Shown: positions 1 to 10,014 of the stretch, piece by piece
How positions within the stretch are numbered: position 1 is the first letter of the stretch
Layout of the letters: every line of letters starts with the position of its first letter
From: Macrocybe gigantea
Taxonomy: Eukaryota > Basidiomycota > Agaricomycetes > Agaricales > Callistosporiaceae
NCBI GenBank assembly: GCA_011319805.1
Contig: SJRY01000004.1
Location: 124,001 to 188,000 of the forward strand
Reading direction: 5' to 3'
DNA: 64,000 nucleotides
Program-made: the position numbers and the translations under genes
Notes under the pieces: generated by a model
Seen by the model: the letters and a program-made list of their open reading frames with translations, nothing else
The model's database searches: none
What the model was told of the DNA's origin: nothing

Positions 1-1837
1 CCGCGCTAGACAGCTGTGCGAACCCGACCGAAGGCGGGTTCGAGCGATACACCGAATACACGTTTTTCTGCACCCAAAAAGAATTAAATTAAATTAAACT
101 AACAAAAAAAAAAGCGCAAGACGACGGACCAGGAACGTGGCACCGACGACCCAGTTCGGGTTTCCGTTCCCGCTGACGATGTTGCTGCCGAGGCTGAGAT
201 CAAATATGCCACCGAGGCACTGCGAGCTGCCGCGCGCGATCTGGCCCAGGTTCATATCGGCCGCATTGATCGGCCACGATTTTCCGCCAAAGGACATGGT
301 GATCGAGAGGGACGTGGAGCAGGCTGACCGGGGGGGGGCGGTCAGCAGAGACGAGGGGAGAAAAAGGCTTGGGAAGGGGGATGGGGAGGTCAGACGTACG
401 GAAGGAGAAGAAGCCGGCCATGTTGGATATGGGCTGTGCGCCTGGGACGGCGTTCCATATCGCGTTGACGTCGTTCGTCGGGCCGCCGATGAGCGTCGTG
501 CCGGTGTCGATGGCGGACAGGGCTGCCGCGCCCGTCGTGACAGGGACGTCCTTACCCTGCACAGTCACCTCTTCACACACACACATTCAATATCAGAAAG
601 CAGATCAAACAAAGCCGGAACACCAGCAAACAGATGCTCACTCGACAAGCTCAAGAGCCAAAACGTCGGCGTGTTGACGGCCAAGTCGAGAAACTCGATG
701 TCGCCAGTGAAGAGCGTCGAGTTGGTGCCGCCGAGGGTGAAGATTCCTCCTGGCTCTTCTTCGGACGCCGTCGGCACGTCTCTGAACCGCGTGAGCCAGA
801 AGGACATCTCGGGCGTGGTCAGCTGATTGCCGGAGACGAGCGCCTGCCAGAAGGGCGTCGCGCGTGTCGCGGCGATGGTGTCAAACGCGAGACCGAGAAT
901 CCCGGATACTGTGCCGTCCAACAGTCCGGACGAGGTCTGCGATACGGCCACTGCAGCAAACAAAGAACAAGAACCATCAGTAACACGCGCACACAGCTCG
1001 GTGGTGGAGAATGCCTCACAAAACGTCTGGTTCGCCATCGTAAAGCCTCCGAGGGCGACGGTGTCTCGCGCAGGTTGCCGCGCACTTCGCCAGAGCCGTA
1101 GCGGATGTTGGTGCCGGCGCTGGAGACGAGGGCCGAGGACGACTTTGTGGCGTCGTACACGGGCGTCTGACGGCTGCACGCCGTGCATGAGGTGTCCGTC
1201 ACCCAGAGATCGGACGAGCCGGTATCGAGGATGACGTTGAACGTCTGTGGGCTGCATTAAGACACAGAGTCAGTTGCGTTGCGTTGACAAAGGATGGGGG
1301 GGAGACAAGACGACAACACGTGGTCAAGGCGTCAAGGCACCAGCAGCTGCGGAATGTGGAAAACAACAGGCCCGCATCGTTCGCACAATGCAACGCCACT
1401 TGCGACTGTCGGCGTTGCAACATCCGCGGATTTTTGCGCGGGTGTGGGAGAAGCAGCAACGAGAGAAAACAGAAAGACCAAACTCACGGTGTGCCGATAT
1501 CGATAGCGGCAAAATAACTAGCGTCCGTTTGCTAAAACGAAAGAACCAGGGAACGACGTCCGACGTGAGCAATCCCATCATCAAACGTCGCGCACAAGGT
1601 TGAAAGGCGCACCTGGTTGACCATACTGATTCCTGCAGTGGCCCGCTTGCCAGCCGGCGCCTTGGGTGTCTTGAAGCCGTACTTTGCACGTATGCTCTCT
1701 GCCGCCGCGGCATAGTCCTCTATCGAGTGCGCTGGTGTTCTCCGGGAGAGTGTAAAATGGAGAGGATCGGCGGCATGCGACAGCGTCGCGAGCGTCGTGA
1801 GGCAGTAGAGTGGTAGTATTATCATTGCCGTCGTCAA
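1..1837 (-). CDS. Secreted pepsin-type (A1) aspartic protease, 3' end off the window
   Basis: Extracellular or vacuolar acid protease. Seven exons are visible: 1837-1613, 1531-1488, 1251-1020, 950-642, 570-400, 323-130 and 67 to beyond base 1, all GT-AG. The first exon gives a signal peptide of about 20 residues and a propeptide. The first catalytic motif DTGSSDLW is in exon 3, followed by the flap region (YGSGEV). SGILGLAF is in exon 4, and the second catalytic motif AIDTGTT is in exon 5. The last visible residues, GFAQLS, are where such proteins normally end, so only a few codons are missing. Exon 3 needs one extra base near 1070, where the frame moves from RGNL to ARDTVALGG. The usual VVGD before the C-terminal strand reads VVGA. 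Family assignment is firm; whether the frame break is real is not. Confidence 0.9.
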
Positions 1838-1930
1838 GGGTCAGGTACGGAAGAGACGGAGGGGAAAGGGTGAGGGGGGTCGGAGGGCAGGAGCAGAAGA
1901 AAAGAAAGCTATGGGGTGAGGTGGCGATGG

Positions 1931-1938
1931 TATATATA
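1931..1938 (-). promoter_or_regulatory. TATA box of the aspartic protease gene
   Basis: An alternating TATATATA run lies about 95 bases upstream of the protease ATG (1837). The stretch between them, read on the minus strand, is rich in C and T, as in many fungal 5' leaders. Functional use is inferred from position only. Confidence 0.5.
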
Positions 1939-3068
1939 AAGAGTGTTGAATCAGGGCTCGCACAATGCGATGCTTCAGAAAAATAGATTAAAAAAAAAAA
2001 AAAAGGACAGCTGGGCCAAGCTTGGGTTGATGGAAGCATGACTGCTCATTTGTGACAAAGCAACTCGTCCGAGCCAATCAGACGACGCCAAAATGTCCGT
2101 TTCAGGCCGTTTCTTTCCACTCGTCCGCAGCAATCAGACTTCACAGAACCGTAGCACAGCCCTGGGGCCTGTTCCCCTGGGCGTAATGCCTAATTCTCTC
2201 CTGGACAAACCAACCGTCTTTGCATTTCTCCATCACGTTCGGGTCAATTTAAAGAGAAAAAAAAAACTCATCGAAGCATCCAAAAAAGAAAGCTGACACT
2301 CTGATCGAGTGAACCAGAGTCCTGTCATCCCATCGTGACGTCGAGCACTGCCCACGCACTGCCTGGTCAGTTAATGGAGAGTGGGCTCCCTTCCATTAAA
2401 CATGCACGACTTTGCGGACCAAGCCCGAGTCATCGCCACAGCCAGCTTCCAAGAGCCTTCTCAGTCCTAGGCATCACTGGACCTTGGCTGCATCACTATC
2501 TAGTATCAACGACCAGTGATCCTTGTCTGTGCTATTCGACACCCGTCCCCCCTCCCTGACGCCGACACTGAGACGTCGAACTGATGCCAGTCAATCGCGA
2601 CTCGCGACAGCCCGAGCTGATAGGGCGCGAGCAGGAATGGATCCCCGCCGACATTCGGTGTCGCCTGACGAGCGCTCGACCCGGCCAAGACATGACTAAT
2701 ATGCCCAAGATGATGAGACTATGTGTGCGACAGGAGCCCACCAGCGCAGGTTCGACGTCTATTATTTATATGCCAAGCTCTGTTCGGACTCGGTCATCGA
2801 GTGCGTTTCTGGGCATGCACACGTGCGCATCAAGCCAACATCAATATATCCGTACTCAAACGACGCGGTCGTCCTCCTGGAGCCTGGATTTGGCCATCAA
2901 CAACACCACGCAGCACTACCCCGACGAGCAAAAAAAAAACCGACAGCGGTACACCTGCGTCTCACTCGAAGAAAAGACGAGTCCGGCCTCGCGTTGCGAA
3001 TTGTCGACGAGGTTACGCTGACCTGCGCGGGTCGACCTCGACGACAGAGCCAACTCGAAGGACGATCG

Positions 3069-3098
<30 letters not shown>
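3069..3098. repeat. Poly(A) homopolymer, 30 bases
   Basis: An uninterrupted run of 30 A residues on the plus strand. It could be a microsatellite or the tail of an old retroposed copy, but no matching gene body was recognised upstream. Its exact length is likely to be unreliable in the assembly. Confidence 0.85.
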
Positions 3099-3100
<2 letters not shown>

Positions 3101-4314
3101 AACCTGCGCCGGGTGACCGTGACCGTACACATTCAACATCTGATCCACAGACACAGATGGTGCCGCACATCGAAAGAGCGCCCGCACCAAACGCCATTGC
3201 GTAAATCCGTCATCGCACCGCTTGATGTGGGGCTGGCACACTTTGCTAGAATCCTTCGACGTTTCGAGCTCGCACCTGTGAACATGCCAAACAGGTCGAT
3301 TAAATCAGGCGCGCATAGCGTCCATGGCTGTGCCAAAGGTTCCATGCCTGTTGTCCATCCCACACGTATAATGGTGCAGCATAGAAACTGAGGTGGCCTT
3401 TTCTTCACGTGCCTACGAGCGGTTTGACAACCCAGCGTCAAAGACCTTGCCCCGAGGAGTACGCAGTTCAGACGTAAAAACTGCGACTTTAATGATATTC
3501 ATCTCGTCATTGGGGCCCACCGGCTCCACGCGTCTGATTATAAAGTATCACCACGAATAATGCGAGCGCGACCGCCGTCATTGGTACATGGGGGTCTCCC
3601 GCCACTCTCAAAATACGCCCTGAGCACTTCCATGCCCTTGGATACGATACCAGCCGCGAAGCTGATCTCCATCTAGGAGACGCGCCCATTTGCTCAGGGC
3701 GCTTGAGCACTATCGGCGATAAGTATCACTATCCATCAAAGCCCTCGCAGCAGAAGATTAGCATGTGTGCCCGTTACTGTACGCTGACCGTGACACCATA
3801 CCGGTCTTCATCGACTAGGACTGTCATTTATCTGGGTGCTCGTCATCTGTCGTTTCGAGAAGTCACATTGTACATCGCCGACCTGCGATAGACGCGAAAT
3901 CCCCCGAGTTAGGATGTTCCTGAACTGTCCATAGATCTTGGCGCGCAACTCCATGCTTCGCTTCATGTTTTGAACAAAAATAGCCAGGAGTATGTTGCAC
4001 TACACATCACGGATCGATCATTCGATCTCGTAGTGAGGTAATGAGCACCGTATTTTGCCTATCCGGCCTCTACCTGGAACGCTCCAACAAAAAGGGACAA
4101 GACTTGGAGAGAGGGGTCGGTTGTGACGCCGCTTCCCCTGATCAGAATCAAACCCGAGCCAAACCCGACGAACCCGGATATAGTGCACAACTGCAAAGGG
4201 CAATAATCTCACGCTTGGGAAAACAAGCGCGGAAATGGCTCACGGCAGGGGTTACGCAGCTCGAAATAAAAGTAGAGGTAAATATAATGCCGTCCAGTGT
4301 CGAAGACTAAATTA

Positions 4315-5588
4315 TTACGCAGGATAGTTATTGGATTTCTCTACACTAGAACTTGGAGAAGAAACAACGGCGTTTCCTGAAATCGAGCGCTCCGAGGCGC
4401 TCACTGCCACCGAGCCTGTCTCGCTTCGGTCCTCAGCCGTTCGGAACGACTTGAAGCGTATAGACGAGAGCTTCGACGTCTGATTCTCCTCGTCCCGTTC
4501 TTTGGCTACCCTGACGAGGATAAGGTTGAACGCGATCCCCACCAATTGGCCTTCCTGGCGACGCACAAATTTGCCCTCTAATCAATCTTCCAGATGAAAA
4601 CGGACGCTCAAAGTGTTTGACTCACTGCGGCGGCGGCGATGTACACGCTGTTACCCATGAAGACTGTCACGAGCATTAGGCAGGTGGACAAGGTGTACAT
4701 CAACGCGGACTCGACCACGATTCGCATGAGGTTGTGCAGCTTCGCCCTGGGACCGCGCATGCGGAGAATCTCTGAATCATCTAGGGCTGCAGTCCTGCTA
4801 TAGTCCCTGTCGAACTTCCAAATTCGATACACGATCACGCCTGCCAGGTGTTTGGAAAAGAGAAAATGGGGACGTCATTTCTCTCCGGAAGGTGCCTGTC
4901 ACTGGGAGGCGTACCGGTAGCGTAGATGTTCAACATAATAACAGAACCCCAAAATGATGGCAGGATCCGTTGAATGCAGCCGCCAGTGACGCGGTCGCCA
5001 TCACGGAGTGTGACCTCGAGGATCATTAGCACTACCGTCAACACAACGCCACCAATCCAAAGGAGAACTGGGAGTGCTACGACGAGCAGGGATTTCTGGC
5101 AGACAATATAGCAACGGTATACCTGTGTCAAGGTGAGTTCGGTAGTTTGTTGCGAACCGTCAAGGAAGTCACGCCTAACCTGCACAGCGTCTGCTACAGA
5201 AGACTGCAGCTGGACCACGAGCGGCTAAGAAGATAACGGAGGACGTTTCATTCGTGGGCACTGACGACAGAACGCGCGAAAGCTTCACCTTCATGATATT
5301 CATCCAGGGTGGCCCGACCTCGATGACAGAGCCGACGTGATGAATAGTCCGAAAGTGGCTCTCGAAATCCGCCCCGAATCGCAGGACGACTTCCAACGAG
5401 CCCAGGACGAAGAGCGACAAGGTGACGAAGAGCATCGGTACACTGATGCTCCGACGTGGCCGCCACCCAACGTTGGGCACCCAGAGCAGCGCTTGCAAAC
5501 AATGAGCGAAAGAGACGAGATACAGCCCGTATAACACTGATTCGGTGAGCATTCCTGCGAACGCGTATTCTTTCAGTCCCTGCGCCAT
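4315..5588 (-). CDS. Seven-span integral membrane protein, paralogue A
   Basis: Uncharacterised fungal membrane protein of 335 residues, of a type expanded in Agaricomycetes. Exons: 5588-5289, 5224-5180, 5122-4915, 4840-4626 and 4554-4315. Hydrophobic segments fall near residues 10-35, 47-67, 108-125, 133-155, 175-200, 230-250 and 262-280, giving a seven-span topology with a Ser-rich C-terminal tail. Family marks visible here are LYGLYLVSF, LLWVPNVGW, VYRCYIV, NIYATGVIVYRIW and VGIAFNLILVR. The start at MAQGLKE is chosen because it aligns with the starts of paralogues B and C. A TTTAAAAGG element lies about 45 bases upstream. A receptor-like role is only a guess from topology. Confidence 0.85.
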
Positions 5589-6072
5589 CAGCGGTGGATA
5601 AAATCTCAGAGACCGTGCCTGCACTGACCCTTTTAAATGTTCATTGCTCCTGGTGGTTCCAGCCCTGATTGACACGGAGATGCATGTTTTGGGCCTTGGG
5701 GCAAGTATCCTATCGATGCAACTTCAACATACATCTGCTTGGAATTACGCTTTAGTTGCCGTTGCGCGTTTGCTGACTTTTGGTCATTTCTGCCCCTTAA
5801 TGCTGTACAGCGTTGGCTGCGCTGTGTGCGTATTGTCCGTATCGCCGGACAGGCGTTCGGCTGGTTTATGATCCTTATCTGTGTCCCACCTGGGGCTTAC
5901 TCCCTAAATAACAAAAGACATCGCTTCATTAATTCCGGGAACAAGTATGGAAATGACTCACGATGCCTGGAGATAAGTAGCGAAGGACACCTGAAGCAAG
6001 ATTGAAGGTGAAGACTGTCAAAATATCAAGGAAGGTCAGCTTCGTCTCGGGTCCGTCTTGGATCATTCTAAG

Positions 6073-6180
6073 TCACGTTATGTATAAGATCCTCGGAGAA
6101 AGAGTTGCGATTTCGCTTTTGTTTTCTAATATTCTGAGGATCACGTCAACACAACAGGCAATTATTATCATCTGGCATTC
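6073..6180 (-). pseudogene. Relic last exon of a fourth seven-span paralogue
   Basis: An acceptor (ccctctccag) is followed by an exon beginning GAATGCCAGAT, which matches the start of the last exon of paralogue C (GAATGTCAAAT) in position and frame. The translation begins ECQMIIIACC and continues to VILRI, against ECQIIGIAFN and LILIRV in C. The tail then diverges and stops at 6073. No other exons of this copy could be recognised in 5600-6370. It is best read as a decayed fragment left between paralogues A and B. Confidence 0.55.
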
Positions 6181-6373
6181 CTGGAGAGGGCTCATCTTCG
6201 AGTCGGTCTCCAGAATTGTAGGACGACTTCCAACGGCAACGTAACCGCAGATGGGCGATTCATACGACATCCGACTTCGACCGTTAGTAAATGAATATCC
6301 ATATTGACTGTAATAAGATAATCACGGTGCTAACAGCAGAGGCCATCCATTAGATTACATACTATACTTGTAA

Positions 6374-7647
6374 TTATACATTCGAAAAGTTTACGCTGTC
6401 CGTCCTTGTTGTCGACTCATCGCTCGATTCTGTAACAATGACTGAGTTTAAATTGTTGAAAGGCATCGATTGATTGTCGACGTGGAGAGTTTGTGTCCCA
6501 ATCGGAGATGTCTTGAAATGCAGCGATGAAAAGGGACGAGAGTCTGACGGATGATCGGTCGTAGCGATGTTTTCTCTAGAGATCCTAATCAGGATCAAGT
6601 TGAAGCAAATCCCGATGATCTGACTCTCCTGCGCAGAAACAAATGTCAAACCGAGGTCTCCGGAAAATCAGATAAAGTGCAACTTACGGCGGCAGACGTT
6701 ATGTAGACCGCGGTACCGCTGAAAATGCTCGCAAAGAGAATGATGGTAAATATCGTGTAAATCAGAGCCGAGTCAATGATGATCCGCATGAGATAGTGTA
6801 ATTTCATCTTGGGCCGATTGGCGTTGACGATGTTTGTGGCTTGAACCTCGGCCTGTTTTCGTGTACGGACGACGCTCCAAAGGCGATAGACGATCGCGGC
6901 TGTCATGCAGTCAGTCCAGTCTCAAGATCACGTCAATTGCAAAATGAAGTGACGCACAAGTAGCATAGACGTTCAACGCAATCACGGTCGCCCAAAACGC
7001 GGGTAGCACATCCTTAGTTATGATGCTATTTGCCTTCAGGCGGTCGCTCGGACGTGAAAAACGGGTAGAAAGGATGCGGAGAATTAGGTATGTCATATTC
7101 AATGACACGCTGGATATCCATAGGAAGATGGGGATTGTGGTGAGTCGGAGGGACCGTTCGCAGATGATCCAGCAGCGATATATCTGCCAAATGACGTCAT
7201 GCCCAATATCGAGCTTTCTCGCATGCCGTTACGCACCAAAACAAGGTCCGCTACGGAGGTTTGTGCTTGAAAGAAGAATGGCTGCGAGAAAGCATATCAG
7301 TTAGCAAGTGTGTAAAGAATTGCAAGGCAAAGCCGGCAAGGTCTTACCTTTGCAACGTTAATCCACACCTGCCCAACTTGAACAAAGACAGCTCCGCCCT
7401 CAGTCTGAGCAAAAAGCCCTTGAATATTCCTCACGACGGCCAACGCGAGGTTGAAAGTGCTCAAGGCGAACAAAAGAAGCGTGACGGAGAGGATCCTGAT
7501 GCTGATACCGGGTAGCGGCTTCCAACCGACGTTGGGAATCCATAAGAGGACTTGCAGGCACCGAATGAGAGTAGAGAGGTACAAGCCGTAGAACACCGAC
7601 TCGACAAATAGCCCTACGAATTGAGCTTCTTCCAGCCCGAGAGCCAT
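6374..7647 (-). CDS. Seven-span integral membrane protein, paralogue B
   Basis: 345-residue relative of A and C with the same five-exon plan: 7647-7348, 7281-7237, 7183-6958, 6899-6688 and 6628-6374. The second exon is exactly 45 bases, as in A and C, and the splice phases are identical. Seven hydrophobic segments are visible, with family marks VESVFYGLYL, LLWIPNVGWKPL, IYRCWIICERS, ALNVYATSAIVYRLW and IIGICFNLILIR. The start MALGLEEAQ lines up with MAIGIAEAQ of C. An in-frame upstream ATG at 7683 would add 12 polar residues and is thought less likely. An ATAAAAG element lies near 7730. The function is unknown. Confidence 0.87.
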
Positions 7648-8419
7648 AGTTTTCACCTGGTGGTGCTTCCCTGGGATACACAATGAGAGAGAATGATGAG
7701 CAGCGGCCTCATGACCGCCATCTGTCTTTTATGGCGGCTCTTGCGTCTATGTTTGACAGTTTATCTCAGTGTCATTGACAGAACGACTCACAGTATATGA
7801 ATTTGAAGCAGCGCAAGCTTGACAGAGCTCGACATGAACGTCAACGTGTGCCCCTGGCAGTATTCATCCCCAAGAACACAAAGCGTTGCTATCAGAGGTC
7901 AATCAGTATGGAATGATGAAGATTTCCGCCATGCAGAGGGAGTCGGCCAAAGAGAAATAGCATGGGCAGTGCAGACTCGGGGCCTCGGTGAAGGAGGGAT
8001 ACTTGCATCAATTCACTCGGCGTGAGTAGTCACGGTGTGCACAGGCACCGATTCGAATTCGATGAAAGCCGATTGTTATCAGTACTGGTCGGTCAAACCA
8101 ACCGACAACTGCAAGGGTGGTGCCCATGCCAATCTGCTTGTCCCTGGTAGCTGTCTCTGCATGACGCCAGAAGGGAATATGGGGCGAACTGTGATGCAAA
8201 AGTTTGCAGGGCTAGCTTGGCTTGCCGCGTCAACAGTGGACCTCTTACATATATTCCAGATTCTTATAAGTGGTCTCGAGATTCGGAACAAGGTCATGTA
8301 AGGTGGTCCTCCAATATTGAACAGATATTGAAGGATAGTTGAAATACAGAATATGGATGGAAGTGGTAGCGTCGAAAAAACAAACGTACAAACCGGGCCA
8401 AACAATAACGTCGCTTGAA

Positions 8420-9217
8420 CACCGTAACAATTGACCCGCAAACGTCCAATGTCCAATTCTCGTTCTCATTTTGACAGACATGATGTTGTGTGATCGTGTA
8501 TCGGACGTGTGTCAGCATCAACGAGATACGATGTCTGCGGTGAAATGAGGGCCTTCAAAAATACAAAACGATCAACCAGGGCGACACGCAACGCCAACAA
8601 AAAAAAATAAAATAAAAGGCAAACCTTGCCCTCGCCCCACTCCCTCCTCCTCAAAAAGCTCCAAAAATCGACATAATTCCTCCTCTCGACATAGATCAAC
8701 TTTGAATACTCCGTCGTCTCCTCGTTCAGCTTTCCCAAATCGAGAAAGATGATCGTGTTCGTCAGGCCGACGAAGAGGTACGCTTGGAAGAGCGGGTTGT
8801 GCGGGATGTCGGAGCCGCGGAGGATGAGGAGATATGCTTTGTGATGGGTGGAGAGATTTTGAGGCGTTGGGGTTTATGAAGACGAAAGGGGTGCTCACCT
8901 ATGCACGGAAGTGATGTGACGAGCGTCGCGACTTGTACCTGCGCGCTCGTAGACGGGGCTTTCCAGTACGATGGGATAGAGGGCGGCTGTTACCGTATCC
9001 ACTCTCTCACTTTCTCAATCTCGTTCAGCGCCTCCATGCCTTCACAGAACACAGATCCGCGACTATGAGCACACACATGGTCGCAAACACCACCGACGGA
9101 ACTCACCAGTGAATTCATAAGGCTGTATGATGGCTTCTGCTTCCAGATGAGATCTATCATGTTCTGAGGCGGAAAGACGAGCTTGGAATTGAGCGGCGTG
9201 ATTTTGCTGGTGAGAAG
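8420..9217 (-). pseudogene. Decayed Xaa-Pro aminopeptidase (aminopeptidase P) fragment
   Basis: Remnant of a cytosolic metallo-aminopeptidase that removes N-terminal residues before proline. Pieces recognised in order on the minus strand: 9217-9107 (PLNSKLVFPPQNMIDLIWKQ), about 9070-9005 (GMEALNEIEKVREWIR), about 8970-8897 (STSAQVQVATLVTSL), 8836-8625 (LILRGSDIPHNPLF, then VERRNYVDFWSFLRRREWG) and about 8545-8420 (LISPQTSY, then SLMLTHVRYTI). Splice sites still flank most pieces. The frame breaks near 8527, where about five bases are missing between TSY and SLML. The N-terminal domain and the catalytic C-terminal domain with its metal ligands were not found. It cannot encode an active enzyme. 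Confidence 0.8.
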
Positions 9218-10014
9218 CTGAATTAATTACCCATCAAGTCCTTTTCGGAGCCCTCAAATAGCTCCGTAGGTGCCAGCCAGCATTATGAAGCGCTTGCTCT
9301 ATATTGTTACTGCCTATCTCCTTGATCCGACTCAAGAGGAGATTGAAAGTGTAGAGAGCCTGTGTTGAGACGGGAGAAGGTGGGCTTAATGTCAAGAATA
9401 GGTGCGAGAAGTCCTGCCTACATTCCCGCAAACGGAATGCTGGGCAGAGACCTTCCACAGCGTGCTTCAGCTGTCGTCCCAAATGGGTGTTTCACAGCTG
9501 CACTTCTGTAGATAGCTCGTATCCCTTTTCATCCATACATGCTGCAGAAGCATGCTTGCGGGCCCGCGTAAACCGAGGGCTGGTCGTGTCAAGATGGCGC
9601 TACACTCATGTCAGGAGGTTGAGAACTGGACGTAGCATGAAAGGAGATTCAAAAGCAGCGATCCAAGGTACATTGAGCAAAGAGATGCGTGAGACTTTCA
9701 ACTAGTTTCCGAGGGGTCACCCGTGACAATTTGCAGCATAGAAAACAAAAACAAAGGCTTTGGAAAGCAAAGTGGAAAGCAAAGCGGAGAGCGAGATAGA
9801 AAGCAAAGATGCGGGTAACAAGACAAAGAATCGAAGATGGGGCATAGATCGAGCATGGAGCGCGTAAAGGACTCGTAAAGAGACGTAAAAACAGGCGAGC
9901 GAAAGACAGAAAGCGGACTGTCGGATAAAGTGGGAGTATCAAACTCGAGACACTAGCATCTGCGCGTTCATGAGGAGGTAGCGTAAACACTTGACAAGAG
10001 GCGACAAAAAGGGC

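Larger units (their letters stand above)
1838..4314. other. Intergenic stretch, no gene recognised
   Basis: About 2.4 kb without a reading frame that shows a recognisable domain, consistent frame or paired splice sites. Short open frames are present on both strands but look random. The only conspicuous structure is the 30-base A tract at 3069-3098. Confidence 0.5.
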
